From: Akkermansia muciniphila
GTDB taxonomy: Bacteria; Verrucomicrobiota; Verrucomicrobiia; Limisphaerales; F1-80-MAGS106
Assembly: GCA_945865375.1 (NCBI GenBank)
Contig: CAMBEJ010000022.1
Coordinates: 1 to 47,223, forward strand
Direction of reading: 5' to 3'
DNA: 47,223 nt
Shown here: positions 25,400 to 34,648 of the stretch, one piece after another
Position numbering within the stretch: position 1 is the first letter of the stretch
How the letters are laid out: each line of letters starts with the position of its first letter
Notes under the pieces: generated by a model
The model's input: only the letters and a program-made list of their open reading frames with translations
What the model was told of the DNA's origin: nothing
Databases searched by the model: none
Made by a program: the position numbers and the translations under genes

Positions 25400-25699
25400 A
25401 TGGAACTCACGCCGGATACATTCGAATCGGAGCTTCAAGACGCTCTCAAATCTTTTGATCGATTTATTATTTGCATCGACAAAACTCCGGATGAATGTCG
25501 CGCCTCGCTGATCTCTCTCCTGGAAAAGGCGATCACGGCCTACGTGAACCGTGAACCCCACCTCCGCCATGGAATCGCTCTGGACAAACAGATCACCGTC
25601 ATGCTCAGCCAGTGTGACAAGGATCGGCCTCTTTGCGGAGTTTATTTCAATCTCTCGTCTCCCTATCACAAAGCCAAGCGTGGTGGTGAACCAGGTTGA
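25400..25699 (+). CDS. Small protein of unknown function
   Basis: A 99-residue frame between yggS and folP in the same direction: MELTPDTFESELQDALKSFD ... AITAYVNREPHLRHGIALDK ... YFNLSSPYHKAKRGG. Composition is normal for a soluble protein with two helices and a mixed second half, no signal or membrane helix, and it is not a shadow of another gene. I do not recognise a family. Met at 25364 is an alternative start. Its placement suggests co-transcription with folP and cdaA. Confidence 0.55.
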   Translation: MELTPDTFESELQDALKSFDRFIICIDKTPDECRASLISLLEKAITAYVNREPHLRHGIALDKQITVMLSQCDKDRPLCGVYFNLSSPYHKAKRGGEPG

Positions 25700-25770
25700 G
25701 CCTTGAGTCTATTGGCCACAACCCATCGCGAATCGAGGGTTACCCCTCTGAACTCATTGGAATCTGAATC

Positions 25771-26625
25771 ATGATCCTCAGCGCCTGCCATCATCGGCTA
25801 GAATTCCCCAGGCGCCCGATGGTTATGGGGATCCTGAATGTGACGCCTGACTCGTTTTTCGACGGAGGTCGTTTCACCCTCGCCGAGCAAGCCGTGGAAC
25901 ATGGGCTCCGAATGGAAGATGCGGGGGCCGAGGTGATCGATGTGGGAGGGGAGTCCACACGACCCGGTGCCGCACCGGTGTCTGAGGCGGAGGAATGCAG
26001 AAGAGTGCTTCCAGTGATAGCGGGGTTGTCGGCCCGCAGCCGGACCCTGATTTCGGTGGACACGCGAAAACCTGGCGTGGCTCGGCGGGCGATCGATATG
26101 GGTGCCTGCATTGTGAATGACGTCGGGGCAGCAGGGGAACGTTCCGATCTATGGAGGTTGGTCGCGGAAACAGGAGCAGGCTACGTTCTGATGCACATGC
26201 AAGGGATCCCGGAAACGATGCAACAGACCGCGTGTTACGAAGAGGTCGTCGGGGAAGTGAAACGCTTTTTTGAAGCCCGCTTGGAAGGGATCCGTGCTGC
26301 GGGAGTGAGGTTGGAACAGGTTCTGTTGGATGTGGGAATCGGATTTGGAAAGCGGCTTGAGCACAATTTACAGTTGCTGGCGTGCCTGGGTGAATTTAAA
26401 ATTTTAGGGAGGCCCTTGGTGGCGGGGTTGTCGCGCAAGTCCATGATAGGCGACTTAACGGGAGCGGCCGTGGCGGATCGTCTGCCGGGCTCTTTGGCCG
26501 GGGCTTGTTGGGCAGCCTTGGAGGGCGCGGACGTGTTGAGGGTGCATGATGTCCCTGAGACCGTCCAGGCCCTACGGATTGTTGACTCCCTTTCTCAAGC
26601 ACGGCGAGCGTCATCACGCGGTTAG
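25771..26625 (+). CDS. folP: Dihydropteroate synthase
   Basis: Joins the pterin diphosphate made by FolK to p-aminobenzoate, the sulfonamide target step of folate synthesis. VMGILNVTPDSFFDGG near residues 18-33 and DVGGESTRPGA are the two signature loops, SVDTRKPGVARRAIDMGACIVNDV follows, and the C-terminal GLSRKSMIGDLTG and RVHDVPETVQAL complete the TIM barrel. 284 residues, standard. It precedes cdaA by 52 bases, a common folP-cdaA arrangement. Confidence 0.95.
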   Translation: MILSACHHRLEFPRRPMVMGILNVTPDSFFDGGRFTLAEQAVEHGLRMEDAGAEVIDVGGESTRPGAAPVSEAEECRRVLPVIAGLSARSRTLISVDTRKPGVARRAIDMGACIVNDVGAAGERSDLWRLVAETGAGYVLMHMQGIPETMQQTACYEEVVGEVKRFFEARLEGIRAAGVRLEQVLLDVGIGFGKRLEHNLQLLACLGEFKILGRPLVAGLSRKSMIGDLTGAAVADRLPGSLAGACWAALEGADVLRVHDVPETVQALRIVDSLSQARRASSRG

Positions 26626-26677
26626 CGCTGCGCCGCAGTGAGCCGACTAGGGCGAGAGCTCGGGTCTTGATTTTTCG

Positions 26678-27565
26678 ATGATCGTAAAATATTTCCAGGA
26701 AGTGTGGCGTCCGGCGGTGGAGGTTTTGATCCTCACCGTCGGGATCTATTATGCCACGCTTTTTTTCCGCAGATCGCGCGGCGCCCCTATCGTGACCGGT
26801 TTTTTGCTGCTTTTGTTAGCCTCCACAGTGGTGAGTGCCGCCTTGGATCTGCGTGTGTTACGCTGGCTTCTAGGAACTTTTTTCGCATTTTTTGCGGTGG
26901 CGGTTCTCGTGATTTTCCAGCCCGAGCTGCGGCGCATGCTCGCGGAGCTTGGGAACCTCCCGTTCGTGAATACGGCACGGGAACAGCGGGAGAATATTGA
27001 GGTCATTATTCAAACCGTGCAACGCCTTGGGGAAGTGCGCATCGGCGCTCTCATCGCGCTTGAGCAAAGCATCCAGCTCCTGGAAGTGGTGGACTCGGGC
27101 ATCGTCGTCGATTGTGAGGCGACACCAGAGATGCTGGAAACCATCTTTTTCCCGAATAACGCCATCCACGATGGCGGCGTTATCATCCGGGGTGACCGCA
27201 TCGCCCATGCGGCGTGTATCTTCCCGCTCACACAACGCCAGGATTTGCAGAAGTCACTGGGGACGAGGCATCGAGCCGCAATTGGTCTCACGGAGGAAAG
27301 CGATGCGGTTGCGGTGGTGGTTTCAGAAGAGACCGGTTCCATTTCTTACGCTTACAAGGGGGAGATCGCCCGCGGGGTTTCATCGGAGGAATTGAGAGCC
27401 TTCCTGACCTCTGTTCTAGTGAAGAGACCTCGATCGAAGGGGTTGCTTGAATGGGCCAAAACGAGCTTCACTGAAAGCATTCCAGTGCCGCGTTCAGCCG
27501 CAGAACGAAGTGCGGACCCAACCCACTCCGTGACAAAACCAACCTCCGATGAACGTCCTGGTTGA
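26678..27565 (+). CDS. cdaA: Diadenylate cyclase (c-di-AMP synthase) CdaA
   Basis: Three N-terminal membrane helices (about residues 12-85), then the DAC (DisA_N) catalytic domain. HDGGVIIRGDRI near 163-174 carries the DGA-type motif, here Asp-Gly-Gly, and LGTRHRAAIGLTEESDA near 194-210 carries the RHR motif. Both are the ATP-binding signatures of the family. It makes c-di-AMP at the membrane. 295 residues with a short Pro/Ser tail. It is followed at once by a YbbR gene and glmM, the same order as in Firmicutes, so control of cell-wall precursor supply is a reasonable inference. Confidence 0.94.
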   Translation: MIVKYFQEVWRPAVEVLILTVGIYYATLFFRRSRGAPIVTGFLLLLLASTVVSAALDLRVLRWLLGTFFAFFAVAVLVIFQPELRRMLAELGNLPFVNTAREQRENIEVIIQTVQRLGEVRIGALIALEQSIQLLEVVDSGIVVDCEATPEMLETIFFPNNAIHDGGVIIRGDRIAHAACIFPLTQRQDLQKSLGTRHRAAIGLTEESDAVAVVVSEETGSISYAYKGEIARGVSSEELRAFLTSVLVKRPRSKGLLEWAKTSFTESIPVPRSAAERSADPTHSVTKPTSDERPG

Positions 27566-27576
27566 CTCCGAACCCT

Positions 27577-27999
27577 ATGATTCTCCGCGAGCTCATCAGG
27601 AATAATTTCGGCTGGAAAGCAGCGTCCCTTCTTTTGGCGACTTTGGTCTGGCTGACTATCAACGGAGTGATCCAACGAAATGACCCCGGCTTACCCCCGG
27701 CCACAATGACCGCAGTGAGGAGCTTCCCGCGGCATTCAATCACCGTGATGACCGCCGCAGCCGAGATCCGAGGTTTTACCGTGTCGCCCAGCGACGTGAC
27801 CGTGACCCTTCAGGGCGCGCCCTCGATTATCGAGGCTCTTTCTCCAAAGCATGTGCAGGTTTTCGTCGACCTGACAGACGTCCAATCGTTCCAGGAATTG
27901 GAAAAAAAAATTCAGGTTTACCCTCCTCGTGGAGTGAAAGTCCTGGAGGTGGTTCCAGCCTCGGTACGCATCGTGCGAACGCCGGATATTAGCCGATAA
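27577..27999 (+). CDS. cdaR: YbbR-domain protein, CdaA regulator-like
   Basis: One N-terminal membrane helix (FGWKAASLLLATLVWLTING) followed by a single YbbR-like beta domain (SDVTVTLQGAPSIIEALSPK ... VQVFVDLTDV ... VVPASVRIVRTPD). About 140 residues, much shorter than Firmicutes CdaR with its multiple YbbR repeats. It probably sits outside the membrane and binds CdaA. ATG 27577 was chosen; a TTG at 27562 overlapping the cdaA stop (TTGA) is possible. Confidence 0.8.
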   Translation: MILRELIRNNFGWKAASLLLATLVWLTINGVIQRNDPGLPPATMTAVRSFPRHSITVMTAAAEIRGFTVSPSDVTVTLQGAPSIIEALSPKHVQVFVDLTDVQSFQELEKKIQVYPPRGVKVLEVVPASVRIVRTPDISR

Positions 28000-28063
28000 C
28001 ACCCTGGTAACGGAAGGGACAGCCCGTCACCTCTCTACAACAATAGTTCACCTGACTCTCCTC

Positions 28064-29461
28064 ATGCCAAACACTCAAAAGAGCACAGCTCAGAAGATTT
28101 TCGGCACCGATGGTGTGCGCGGAAGAGCGAACGTCGAACCCGTTACGGCCGAAACCGCATTGAAATTGGGGCGCTCGGCGGCCTGGTTTTTCAAGAACCA
28201 CGAAACTCAGGCGCGGGACAGGGGCCGCCACAAAATCGTGATCGGCAAAGACACGAGGCTTTCAGGATACATGCTCGAAAACGCGCTCTCCGCGGGAATC
28301 CTGAGCATGGGGGTCGATGTGCTGTTCATCGGCCCCATCCCAACTCCAGGGGTCGCCTACGTGACACGCAGCCTCAGGGCGGACGCGGGCATCGTGATCA
28401 CCGCCTCCCATAATCCCTACGACGATAACGGAATAAAGTTCTTTCGCGCGGACGGCTATAAGCTCGACGACAACATCGAACGTCAGATTGAGGAACGTGT
28501 CTTCGGGGGAGACATCGAGAACATTCGCCCCACCGCCGAGGCAATCGGCAAAGCGGTGCGGATCGATGATGCGCTGGGACGTTATATCGAGCACGCGAAG
28601 GCTTCTTTCCCGAAGGGCCTGACGCTGGACGGCATGAGGATCGTCTTGGATTGCGCCAATGGCGCGGGTTACAAAGCGTCCCCATGCGTCCTTCGGGAGT
28701 TGGGGGCTGAGGTGATCGTGATGGGGAATACCCCCGACGGAACGAACATCAATGAGGAGTGTGGATCATTGTATCCCGCCGCACTGGCTCAAAAAGTGAA
28801 AGAGTTCCGCGCGGATATCGGCATCGCCCATGACGGCGACGCGGACCGGGTGGTTCTTTGTGACGAAGCCGGAAGAGTCATTGACGGCGATGACATCATG
28901 GCTATCGCAGGTTTGAACCTGCTGAATCTGGGTCGATTGCAGGAGAAAACTGTAGTGGCGACGGTGATGAGCAACGCAGGTCTTGATGTGGCCCTCAAGG
29001 CTGCGGGAGGAAGGGTCGTTCGGACTGCGGTCGGAGACAAGAATGTGATCGATGAGATGCTGCGGCAAGGATATAACCTCGGAGGCGAGCAGAGCGGGCA
29101 TCTGATTTTCGGCGAAGTCAGCACCACGGGTGATGGTCTGGTTGCCGCGCTCCAAATCCTCCAAATCATGAAGCTCAGAGGGGTCAGGCTTTCCCAACTG
29201 GCCCAATGTTGGACCCGGTTTCCGCAGTTGGTGACCCACATTAAGGTCAACGAAAAGGTGCCTTTCGATCAAATCGTTGGCCTTTCCGAACTGCTCTCCC
29301 AGGCCGAAGAAATTGTCAAACCTGGGGGAGGCCGCATCCTTTTAAGATACTCGGGCACAGAACCCAAGGCTCGCCTCCTCATTGAGGGACCGGAACAGCC
29401 GGTTCTAGCTCACTGGAGCCGCCAGATCTCGCAGCTCATAAAGAAACACGCCGGGGCGTAG
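28064..29461 (+). CDS. glmM: Phosphoglucosamine mutase
   Basis: Converts glucosamine-6-phosphate to glucosamine-1-phosphate for peptidoglycan and LPS. FGTDGVRGRAN opens the protein; the phospho-serine is Ser115 in TASHNPYDDNGIKFF; AHDGDADRV is the metal-binding loop and GGEQSGHLIF the sugar-specificity loop; RYSGTEPKARLLIEG binds phosphate at the C-terminus. 465 residues. Last gene of the yggS-folP-cdaA-cdaR-glmM run; MITE copy D follows after about 30 bases. Confidence 0.96.
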   Translation: MPNTQKSTAQKIFGTDGVRGRANVEPVTAETALKLGRSAAWFFKNHETQARDRGRHKIVIGKDTRLSGYMLENALSAGILSMGVDVLFIGPIPTPGVAYVTRSLRADAGIVITASHNPYDDNGIKFFRADGYKLDDNIERQIEERVFGGDIENIRPTAEAIGKAVRIDDALGRYIEHAKASFPKGLTLDGMRIVLDCANGAGYKASPCVLRELGAEVIVMGNTPDGTNINEECGSLYPAALAQKVKEFRADIGIAHDGDADRVVLCDEAGRVIDGDDIMAIAGLNLLNLGRLQEKTVVATVMSNAGLDVALKAAGGRVVRTAVGDKNVIDEMLRQGYNLGGEQSGHLIFGEVSTTGDGLVAALQILQIMKLRGVRLSQLAQCWTRFPQLVTHIKVNEKVPFDQIVGLSELLSQAEEIVKPGGGRILLRYSGTEPKARLLIEGPEQPVLAHWSRQISQLIKKHAGA

Positions 29462-29489
29462 GCCCTGTCATCCAGCGATCACAGAGTTA

Positions 29490-29706
29490 GACCTCACTAA
29501 AATCGGTCGAATTCGTGATCTGGACGCACAGCCCCAATTCCTCCATTTGTCGTAATCGTAATCGTAATCTTACTCGTCATCCTCGGGTGTTGCCCTTGAA
29601 GCAGAGGCGTGGATTACGATTACGATTACGATTAGGAGCAGGAGAAGGAGAAGGGCATTGGAGTTCCTCCAGCATCAGGCTAAACAGGGTCGTTTTGCTG
29701 AGTTCA
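29490..29706. mobile_element. MITE-like element, copy D (inverted)
   Basis: Reverse orientation. Left end GACCTCACTAAAATCGG (one base changed in the terminal repeat), right end CGTTTTGCTGAGTTCA, also with one change. Hexamer arms: about three CGTAAT-type units on the left, three ATTACG units on the right, flanking the TGCCCTTGAAGCAGAGG core. A small purine-rich insertion (GGAGAAGGAGAAGG) sits inside the right arm. Its last three bases on the minus strand (TGA) are the stop codon of the altronate dehydratase gene. Confidence 0.85.
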
Positions 29707-31254
29707 CAGAGTTGGCCCTTGGATCCAGGGCGCGAACTCCTCGTCGCCGAGACCCGCCAGTTCGCTTTTTGTTTTCTCACCGCTGGCGACCAGAATGATC
29801 TTCTCCAAGATCCTTCGCCCGACATCCGCCACGGATTCAGTCCCATCCAAAATGGTTCCCGCGTTGAGATCCATGTCTTCGTTCATCCACTCGAACAGGG
29901 GGGTGGTCGTGGCTACCTTGATGCAGGGCATCGGCTTGCATCCGTACACGCTCCCTCTCCCGGTTGTGAACACCCCCACGTTGCACCCCCCGGCGACCAG
30001 GCCTGTCATGCTCACCGGGTCGAACCCAGGCGTGTCCATGAAACAGAGTCCGCGCGAGAGAATCGGCTCGGCGTACTTGTAAATCGCCGCCAGCGGCGAT
30101 TGCCCCCCTTTCGCAATGGCCCCGAGACTCTTCTCGAAGATGGTCGTGAGACCGCCTTCCTTGTTTCCAAATGAGGGGTTGTTGTCGATGCTGCAGCCGT
30201 GGATACGGACGTGTTCTTCCCACCACCGAACGAAACCAATCAATTGATTGGCGACCTCAGGCGATGTGGCGCGTTCCGCGAGCAGATGTTCGGCACCGTA
30301 GATTTCGGGCGTTTCCGCCAGCACGGACGTGCCTCCGTGTCGGATCAATTCGTCCGAGGCCCATCCCAGGGCGGGATTCGCGGTGATGCCGCTGCAGGCA
30401 TCGGATCCGCCGCAATTCTCAGCCAGAATCAGCTTGCTGATGGAAACAGGAGATCGCCTCGCCGCATTCGCGGCAGGCAGGAGTTTTTCGACCGCCTTGA
30501 TGCCAGCCTCCACGGACTTTCGAGTTCCGCCAGCGGCTTGAATCGTCAAGAACGACGGCTCGCTCTCGCCGGGCTTTATGTTGTCGAGCCCGAAATCTCG
30601 CCTGATAAATTGCAACTGGTTCCCTTCACAACCCAGCCCCATCATCACATAGCCCGAGATGTTTGGGTGTCTGGCGATTCCAGCAAGAACACGGTGAAGG
30701 ATTTGTGAGGGCTCCCCAGGCTGGATCACACAGCCGCTTTTGTGAGTGAACGCGATGACTCCGTCAACGTGTGGGAAATCACGGCTGTATTCGGCGCTCC
30801 TCTGACGAAAATGATCCCGGACATAATTTGACACTGAGGCGGAACAATTCACGTTCGAAATGACCGCGATGTAGTTCCTTGTGCCAAGGGCTCCGCCTGC
30901 GCGAAGGTAGCCTTGGAAGCGGGGCGTTTCGGAGTCGCCATAATAGGCCACAGCACGCGCCGGCCCTGTTACAAAGGGCCTCGAAAACAGCCTCATTTCG
31001 AGATTGTGCAGATGGATATGGCTCCCTTTGGCTATGGCGCAACGGGCAAAGCCAATCACCTGGCCGTATTTCTTGACGGGCTCTCCATCCGCGACGTCCT
31101 TGAGCGCAATTTTGTGTCCTGACGGAATCGCGTCCAAAGTCGTCAGCGTATCGCCACCAACCTTCAACTGTTCCCCGAGGCGAATCGGCCTCCTGGCAAT
31201 GGCGACATCATCTCCTTGCCTCAAGACAAGGACGGGGGGCGGTTTGGCATTCAC
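29704..31254 (-). CDS. uxaA: Altronate/galactarate dehydratase (UxaA/GarD family)
   Basis: Full-length 516-residue sugar-acid dehydratase that removes water from an aldonic or aldaric acid such as altronate. The N-terminal SAF-type domain (about 1-80: VAIARRPIRLGEQLKVGGDT) is followed by the catalytic core with VNCSASVSNYVRDHF, FTHKSGCVIQPGEP, MGLGCEGNQ and LILAENCGGSDACSGITANP, where the conserved Cys and Glu/Asn bind metal. TGRGSVYGCKPMPCIKVATTTP is near the C-terminus. The exact substrate is uncertain. The stop codon is the terminal TGA of MITE copy D. No uronate catabolic neighbours are seen. Confidence 0.9.
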   Translation of the reverse strand: MNAKPPPVLVLRQGDDVAIARRPIRLGEQLKVGGDTLTTLDAIPSGHKIALKDVADGEPVKKYGQVIGFARCAIAKGSHIHLHNLEMRLFSRPFVTGPARAVAYYGDSETPRFQGYLRAGGALGTRNYIAVISNVNCSASVSNYVRDHFRQRSAEYSRDFPHVDGVIAFTHKSGCVIQPGEPSQILHRVLAGIARHPNISGYVMMGLGCEGNQLQFIRRDFGLDNIKPGESEPSFLTIQAAGGTRKSVEAGIKAVEKLLPAANAARRSPVSISKLILAENCGGSDACSGITANPALGWASDELIRHGGTSVLAETPEIYGAEHLLAERATSPEVANQLIGFVRWWEEHVRIHGCSIDNNPSFGNKEGGLTTIFEKSLGAIAKGGQSPLAAIYKYAEPILSRGLCFMDTPGFDPVSMTGLVAGGCNVGVFTTGRGSVYGCKPMPCIKVATTTPLFEWMNEDMDLNAGTILDGTESVADVGRRILEKIILVASGEKTKSELAGLGDEEFAPWIQGPTL

Positions 31255-31464
31255 GGTGGTTGTTGAAGAATCAATCCGGCTTCGTCGACGGTGCTCGGCA
31301 GCATTTCAGAACGCGTCCCCTGACGCAACCCGGAGTTCATGAAATCCTGGCTGCGGGATTGACGTGGCATGATGGCGCGATTGAGGTGTTTCTTTTTGAG
31401 CATTGCGCGGAAGTTTGTTCACGCTCCAAGGGTTGATTTCGCAGTCCAGTGGCTCAGCGGCTGA
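31255..31464. other. Gap upstream of the truncated ATP-grasp gene
   Basis: No gene, tRNA or repeat recognised. It would be expected to hold the N-terminal 80-90 codons of the ATP-grasp gene, but no frame here shows the family's N-terminal sequence. It contains a small inverted repeat near 31450-31465 (CTCAGCGGCTGAG). Confidence 0.4.
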
Positions 31465-32754
31465 GCTCGGAGTCAAAAACAGGCCACAACGGCGCGGGAT
31501 AAAATTTCTCTGACATCTGTTGAGAAACAGAGGATTCAGGCTCTAAACCTGTTCATCGACGATCTCTATCACGACCAAAAAATTATCAAGGACGGCGTTG
31601 TGCCGGAGCACGTGATCCGGTCCTCAAAAGGATTTAGAGAGCAGTGCGTGGGGATGAATCCCCCGCGGGGAATCTGGTGTCGTATCACGGGGACCGATCT
31701 GGTCAGGCATGGGGATGGGCAGATTTACGTGCTGGAGGATAACATCCGATGCCCTTCGGGAGTCTCCTATGTGCTGGAAAACCGGCATCTGATGAAAAGT
31801 TTGTTTCCCGAGGTGTTTGCGGAGTCGCGGATCCGACCCGTCGCGAACTACCCGATCCGACTCCGAGACATGCTTGAGCACCTGGCGCCCGATGGGGTGA
31901 CGCCACCGCGCATGGTGGTCCTGACCCCTGGAATTCATAATTCCGCGTATTTCGAACATTCCTTTCTAGCTCAGCAGATGGGGATCGAGTTAGTCGAGGG
32001 CGGAGATTTGGTGGTTTCAGAGGAGTTCGTCTGGATGCGGACCACGCAGGGGTTTGAGAGGGTGGACGTGATTTACCGGAGGGTCGATGATGACTTCCTA
32101 AATCCGGAAGCCTTTCGTGCCGACTCGATGTTGGTCGTTCCCGGCCTGATGAGTGTTTACAAGCGAGGCAACGTGGCGCTCGCCAACGCGCCGGGAACGG
32201 GGGTTGCCGACGACAAGGTGGTCTACGCCTACGTTCCTAGGGTCGTGAAGTACTATCTGGGGGAGGACATTATTCTCCCTAATGTGCCAACCTATCTGTG
32301 CTCGGAAGAAGCGGACCGCGCGTTTGTGCTCGAGCACCTCGGGGAGCTGGTTGTGAAAGCAGCCAATGAATCCGGGGGGTATGGGATGTTGGTGGGGCCT
32401 CATTCGACCTGGGAACAGCAAGCGGAATTCGCGGTGAAAATCCGGGATAAGCCTCGAAACTACATCGCTCAACCCACCTTGTCGCTCTCGCGTGTGCCAA
32501 CCATCTCCGGGGATCACTTCGAGGGAACACACGTCGATTTGCGCCCCTATATCTTGTACGGCAAGGAGATTTTTGTGCTGCCGGGGGGACTGACCCGGGT
32601 GGCGCTCAAGAAAGGGTCTCTGGTTGTGAACTCATCGCAAGGGGGCGGCACCCGTGACGGGGGCCGTGGATGCCTGCGAAATCACCTTCTCTCACGCGAT
32701 GCGCGTGACCCGCATCACCGAGACTCCGCGAGTCACCAAACCCTATACCGATGA
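31465..32754 (+). CDS. Circularly permuted ATP-grasp protein, truncated at both ends
   Basis: The core matches the circularly permuted type-2 ATP-grasp family (COG2308): [104 protein letters not shown]. Homology begins near 31490, in frame back to 31465, but there is no ATG/GTG/TTG before GTG 31600, and the usual first 80-90 residues are missing. At the 3' end, after GGGTRD (32658), the expected short C-terminus (D-T-W-V type) is replaced and the frame runs on to 32754 inside the next gene. These proteins are predicted amide- or peptide-bond ligases working with alpha-E, transglutaminase and DUF2126 proteins. It is probably non-functional or a remnant. Confidence 0.75.
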   Translation, partial: ARSQKQATTARDKISLTSVEKQRIQALNLFIDDLYHDQKIIKDGVVPEHVIRSSKGFREQCVGMNPPRGIWCRITGTDLVRHGDGQIYVLEDNIRCPSGVSYVLENRHLMKSLFPEVFAESRIRPVANYPIRLRDMLEHLAPDGVTPPRMVVLTPGIHNSAYFEHSFLAQQMGIELVEGGDLVVSEEFVWMRTTQGFERVDVIYRRVDDDFLNPEAFRADSMLVVPGLMSVYKRGNVALANAPGTGVADDKVVYAYVPRVVKYYLGEDIILPNVPTYLCSEEADRAFVLEHLGELVVKAANESGGYGMLVGPHSTWEQQAEFAVKIRDKPRNYIAQPTLSLSRVPTISGDHFEGTHVDLRPYILYGKEIFVLPGGLTRVALKKGSLVVNSSQGGGTRDGGRGCLRNHLLSRDARDPHHRDSASHQTLYR

Positions 32755-34648
32755 ACAATGGAGCGGCATCGAGGCCTTGGGACATGCCATCGATTGTGAC
32801 TTGGCCAGGCTCGACGTGCGCTTGACGATGGGGGGGGAACCGACGTTCGTCTCCATCGACAACCCTGACGGTGAGGAATGGAACTTCACCGCGATGGGAC
32901 CTGAAAAGAGGCGGTTATCAGGCGAGCTGTTGCGGCGACTCAGGGATCGTTTCGCACGGGGAGAGCTTCTGCATTATGGCCAGGGGAAGTGGTATCCGGG
33001 CGAATCGCTGCCGCGGTGGGCGCTGGCGTGTTATTGGCGCAAGGATGGGGTGCCAGTTTGGAAGGACGCCTCGCTCTTTGCGGACGAAAAGGTTGATTAC
33101 GGCCACACCGCGAAGGATTCGCAGTGTTTCATGGCCCACCTAGCGCACCGCCTGGATCTGCGCGCAACCCACATTCTCCCAGCGTATGAGGACGTTTGGT
33201 ATTACCTTTGGCGCGAGCGGCAACTGCCTTCAAATGTGGATCCGTTGGAAGCCAGGATTGAAAACGCCGAGGAGAAGGCGCGCCTGGGAAAGGTCTTTGA
33301 CCAGGGGCTAAAGAAGGTCGTGGGGCATCTGTTACCGATGGAAAAGCGGTCGGGTAAGGAAGGGGGTTGGAGGAGCGGCCTTTGGTTTCTGCGCCGCGAG
33401 CACCTGTTTCTGGTTCCTGGAGATTCCCCCATGGGATTGCGGTTGCCTCCCGATTCGTTGCCCTGGGTGAGCGCGGCGGACTATCCGCATGTTCATGAGC
33501 CCGATCCGATGGAAACACCCTCCCCTCTTTCAAAACCCGACGCCTCGGACTCGAAATCGGACAGGGAGGTTGACACCGCACCGAGGCTGAACCAATCCGC
33601 TTCGTCGATCGTCCGCACGGCCCTGTGCATCGAGCCGCGCCAAGGGCGGCTGCATGTGTTCATACCGCCTCTCGCCACGGCTGAGCATTACTTGGAATTA
33701 CTGGGCGCAATTGAGGATACGGCCGCCGAGCTCCAACTTCCAGTCATCGTTGAGGGATCGCCACCGCCCCACGATCCCGGCCTCGAACACCTCAAAGTGA
33801 CGCCGGATCCCGGCGTGATCGAGGTCAACCTCCAACCCGCCTCCAACTGGACCGAGCTAGTCGAAAACACGCACATCGTGTATGAGGAAGCCCGACAAAC
33901 CCGCCTGGGCACCGAGAAATTCATGATCGACGGACGCCACGTCGGCACGGGAGGAGGAAATCATGTGGTCCTGGGCGGCACCACAGCATTGGACAGCCCC
34001 ATCCTGCGCCGACCCGATTTACTGCGGAGCCTGCTCTGCTATTGGCAAAACCACCCGTCTTTGTCCTTCCTCTTCAGCGGCTTGTTCATCGGCCCCACGA
34101 GCCAGCATCCGAGAGTCGATGAGGCTCGGAACGATTCGCTCTATGAACTAGAGATCGCGTTTCGCCAGATTCCCGAGCACGGGCCGGTTGCCCCATGGCT
34201 GGTGGACCGGATTTTTAGGAACCTGTTGACGGACGCCACTGGAAACACGCATCGCGCTGAATTCTCCATCGACAAACTGTACTCGCCCAAAGGGCCTGGC
34301 GGGCGGCTGGGCCTGGTGGAACTGCGCGCTTTTGAAATGCCGCCCCATGCGCGGATGAGCCTCACACAACAACTCCTCCTGCGAGCGTTAATCGCCCGGT
34401 TTTGGGAGCATCCCTGCCGGCAACCTCTGGTGCGATGGGGAACGGAACTGCACGATCGTTTCATGCTGCCCCACTTTGTGGAGGAGGATTTTAGAGATGT
34501 GACTTTTGCAAGGGACGTCAAACAGGGGCCACTCTCGAGGCTGCCGAGTTCGTCTTCGACTCCCCGTTGGTGCAAGCAAACGAAGTCTTTGCAGCCTATG
34601 CACTGGGATCTTTCAAGCCGGGATGGCCGGTGTTCGAATCGGTCCTAG
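32654..34648 (+). CDS. DUF2126 protein, missing its transglutaminase half and its C-terminus
   Basis: Homology with the large transglutaminase-DUF2126 proteins (usually about 1,100 residues) starts mid-protein, right at [15 protein letters not shown] (from 32645). It continues through [66 protein letters not shown] and [20 protein letters not shown], and stops at [12 protein letters not shown] (34500). The last 48 residues are a shadow frame of the next gene. So the N-terminal transglutaminase domain (about 270 residues) and roughly the last 200 residues are absent. DUF2126 proteins belong to the predicted ATP-grasp peptide-modification system; the biochemistry is unproven. Confidence 0.75.
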   Translation: MTGAVDACEITFSHAMRVTRITETPRVTKPYTDEQWSGIEALGHAIDCDLARLDVRLTMGGEPTFVSIDNPDGEEWNFTAMGPEKRRLSGELLRRLRDRFARGELLHYGQGKWYPGESLPRWALACYWRKDGVPVWKDASLFADEKVDYGHTAKDSQCFMAHLAHRLDLRATHILPAYEDVWYYLWRERQLPSNVDPLEARIENAEEKARLGKVFDQGLKKVVGHLLPMEKRSGKEGGWRSGLWFLRREHLFLVPGDSPMGLRLPPDSLPWVSAADYPHVHEPDPMETPSPLSKPDASDSKSDREVDTAPRLNQSASSIVRTALCIEPRQGRLHVFIPPLATAEHYLELLGAIEDTAAELQLPVIVEGSPPPHDPGLEHLKVTPDPGVIEVNLQPASNWTELVENTHIVYEEARQTRLGTEKFMIDGRHVGTGGGNHVVLGGTTALDSPILRRPDLLRSLLCYWQNHPSLSFLFSGLFIGPTSQHPRVDEARNDSLYELEIAFRQIPEHGPVAPWLVDRIFRNLLTDATGNTHRAEFSIDKLYSPKGPGGRLGLVELRAFEMPPHARMSLTQQLLLRALIARFWEHPCRQPLVRWGTELHDRFMLPHFVEEDFRDVTFARDVKQGPLSRLPSSSSTPRWCKQTKSLQPMHWDLSSRDGRCSNRS

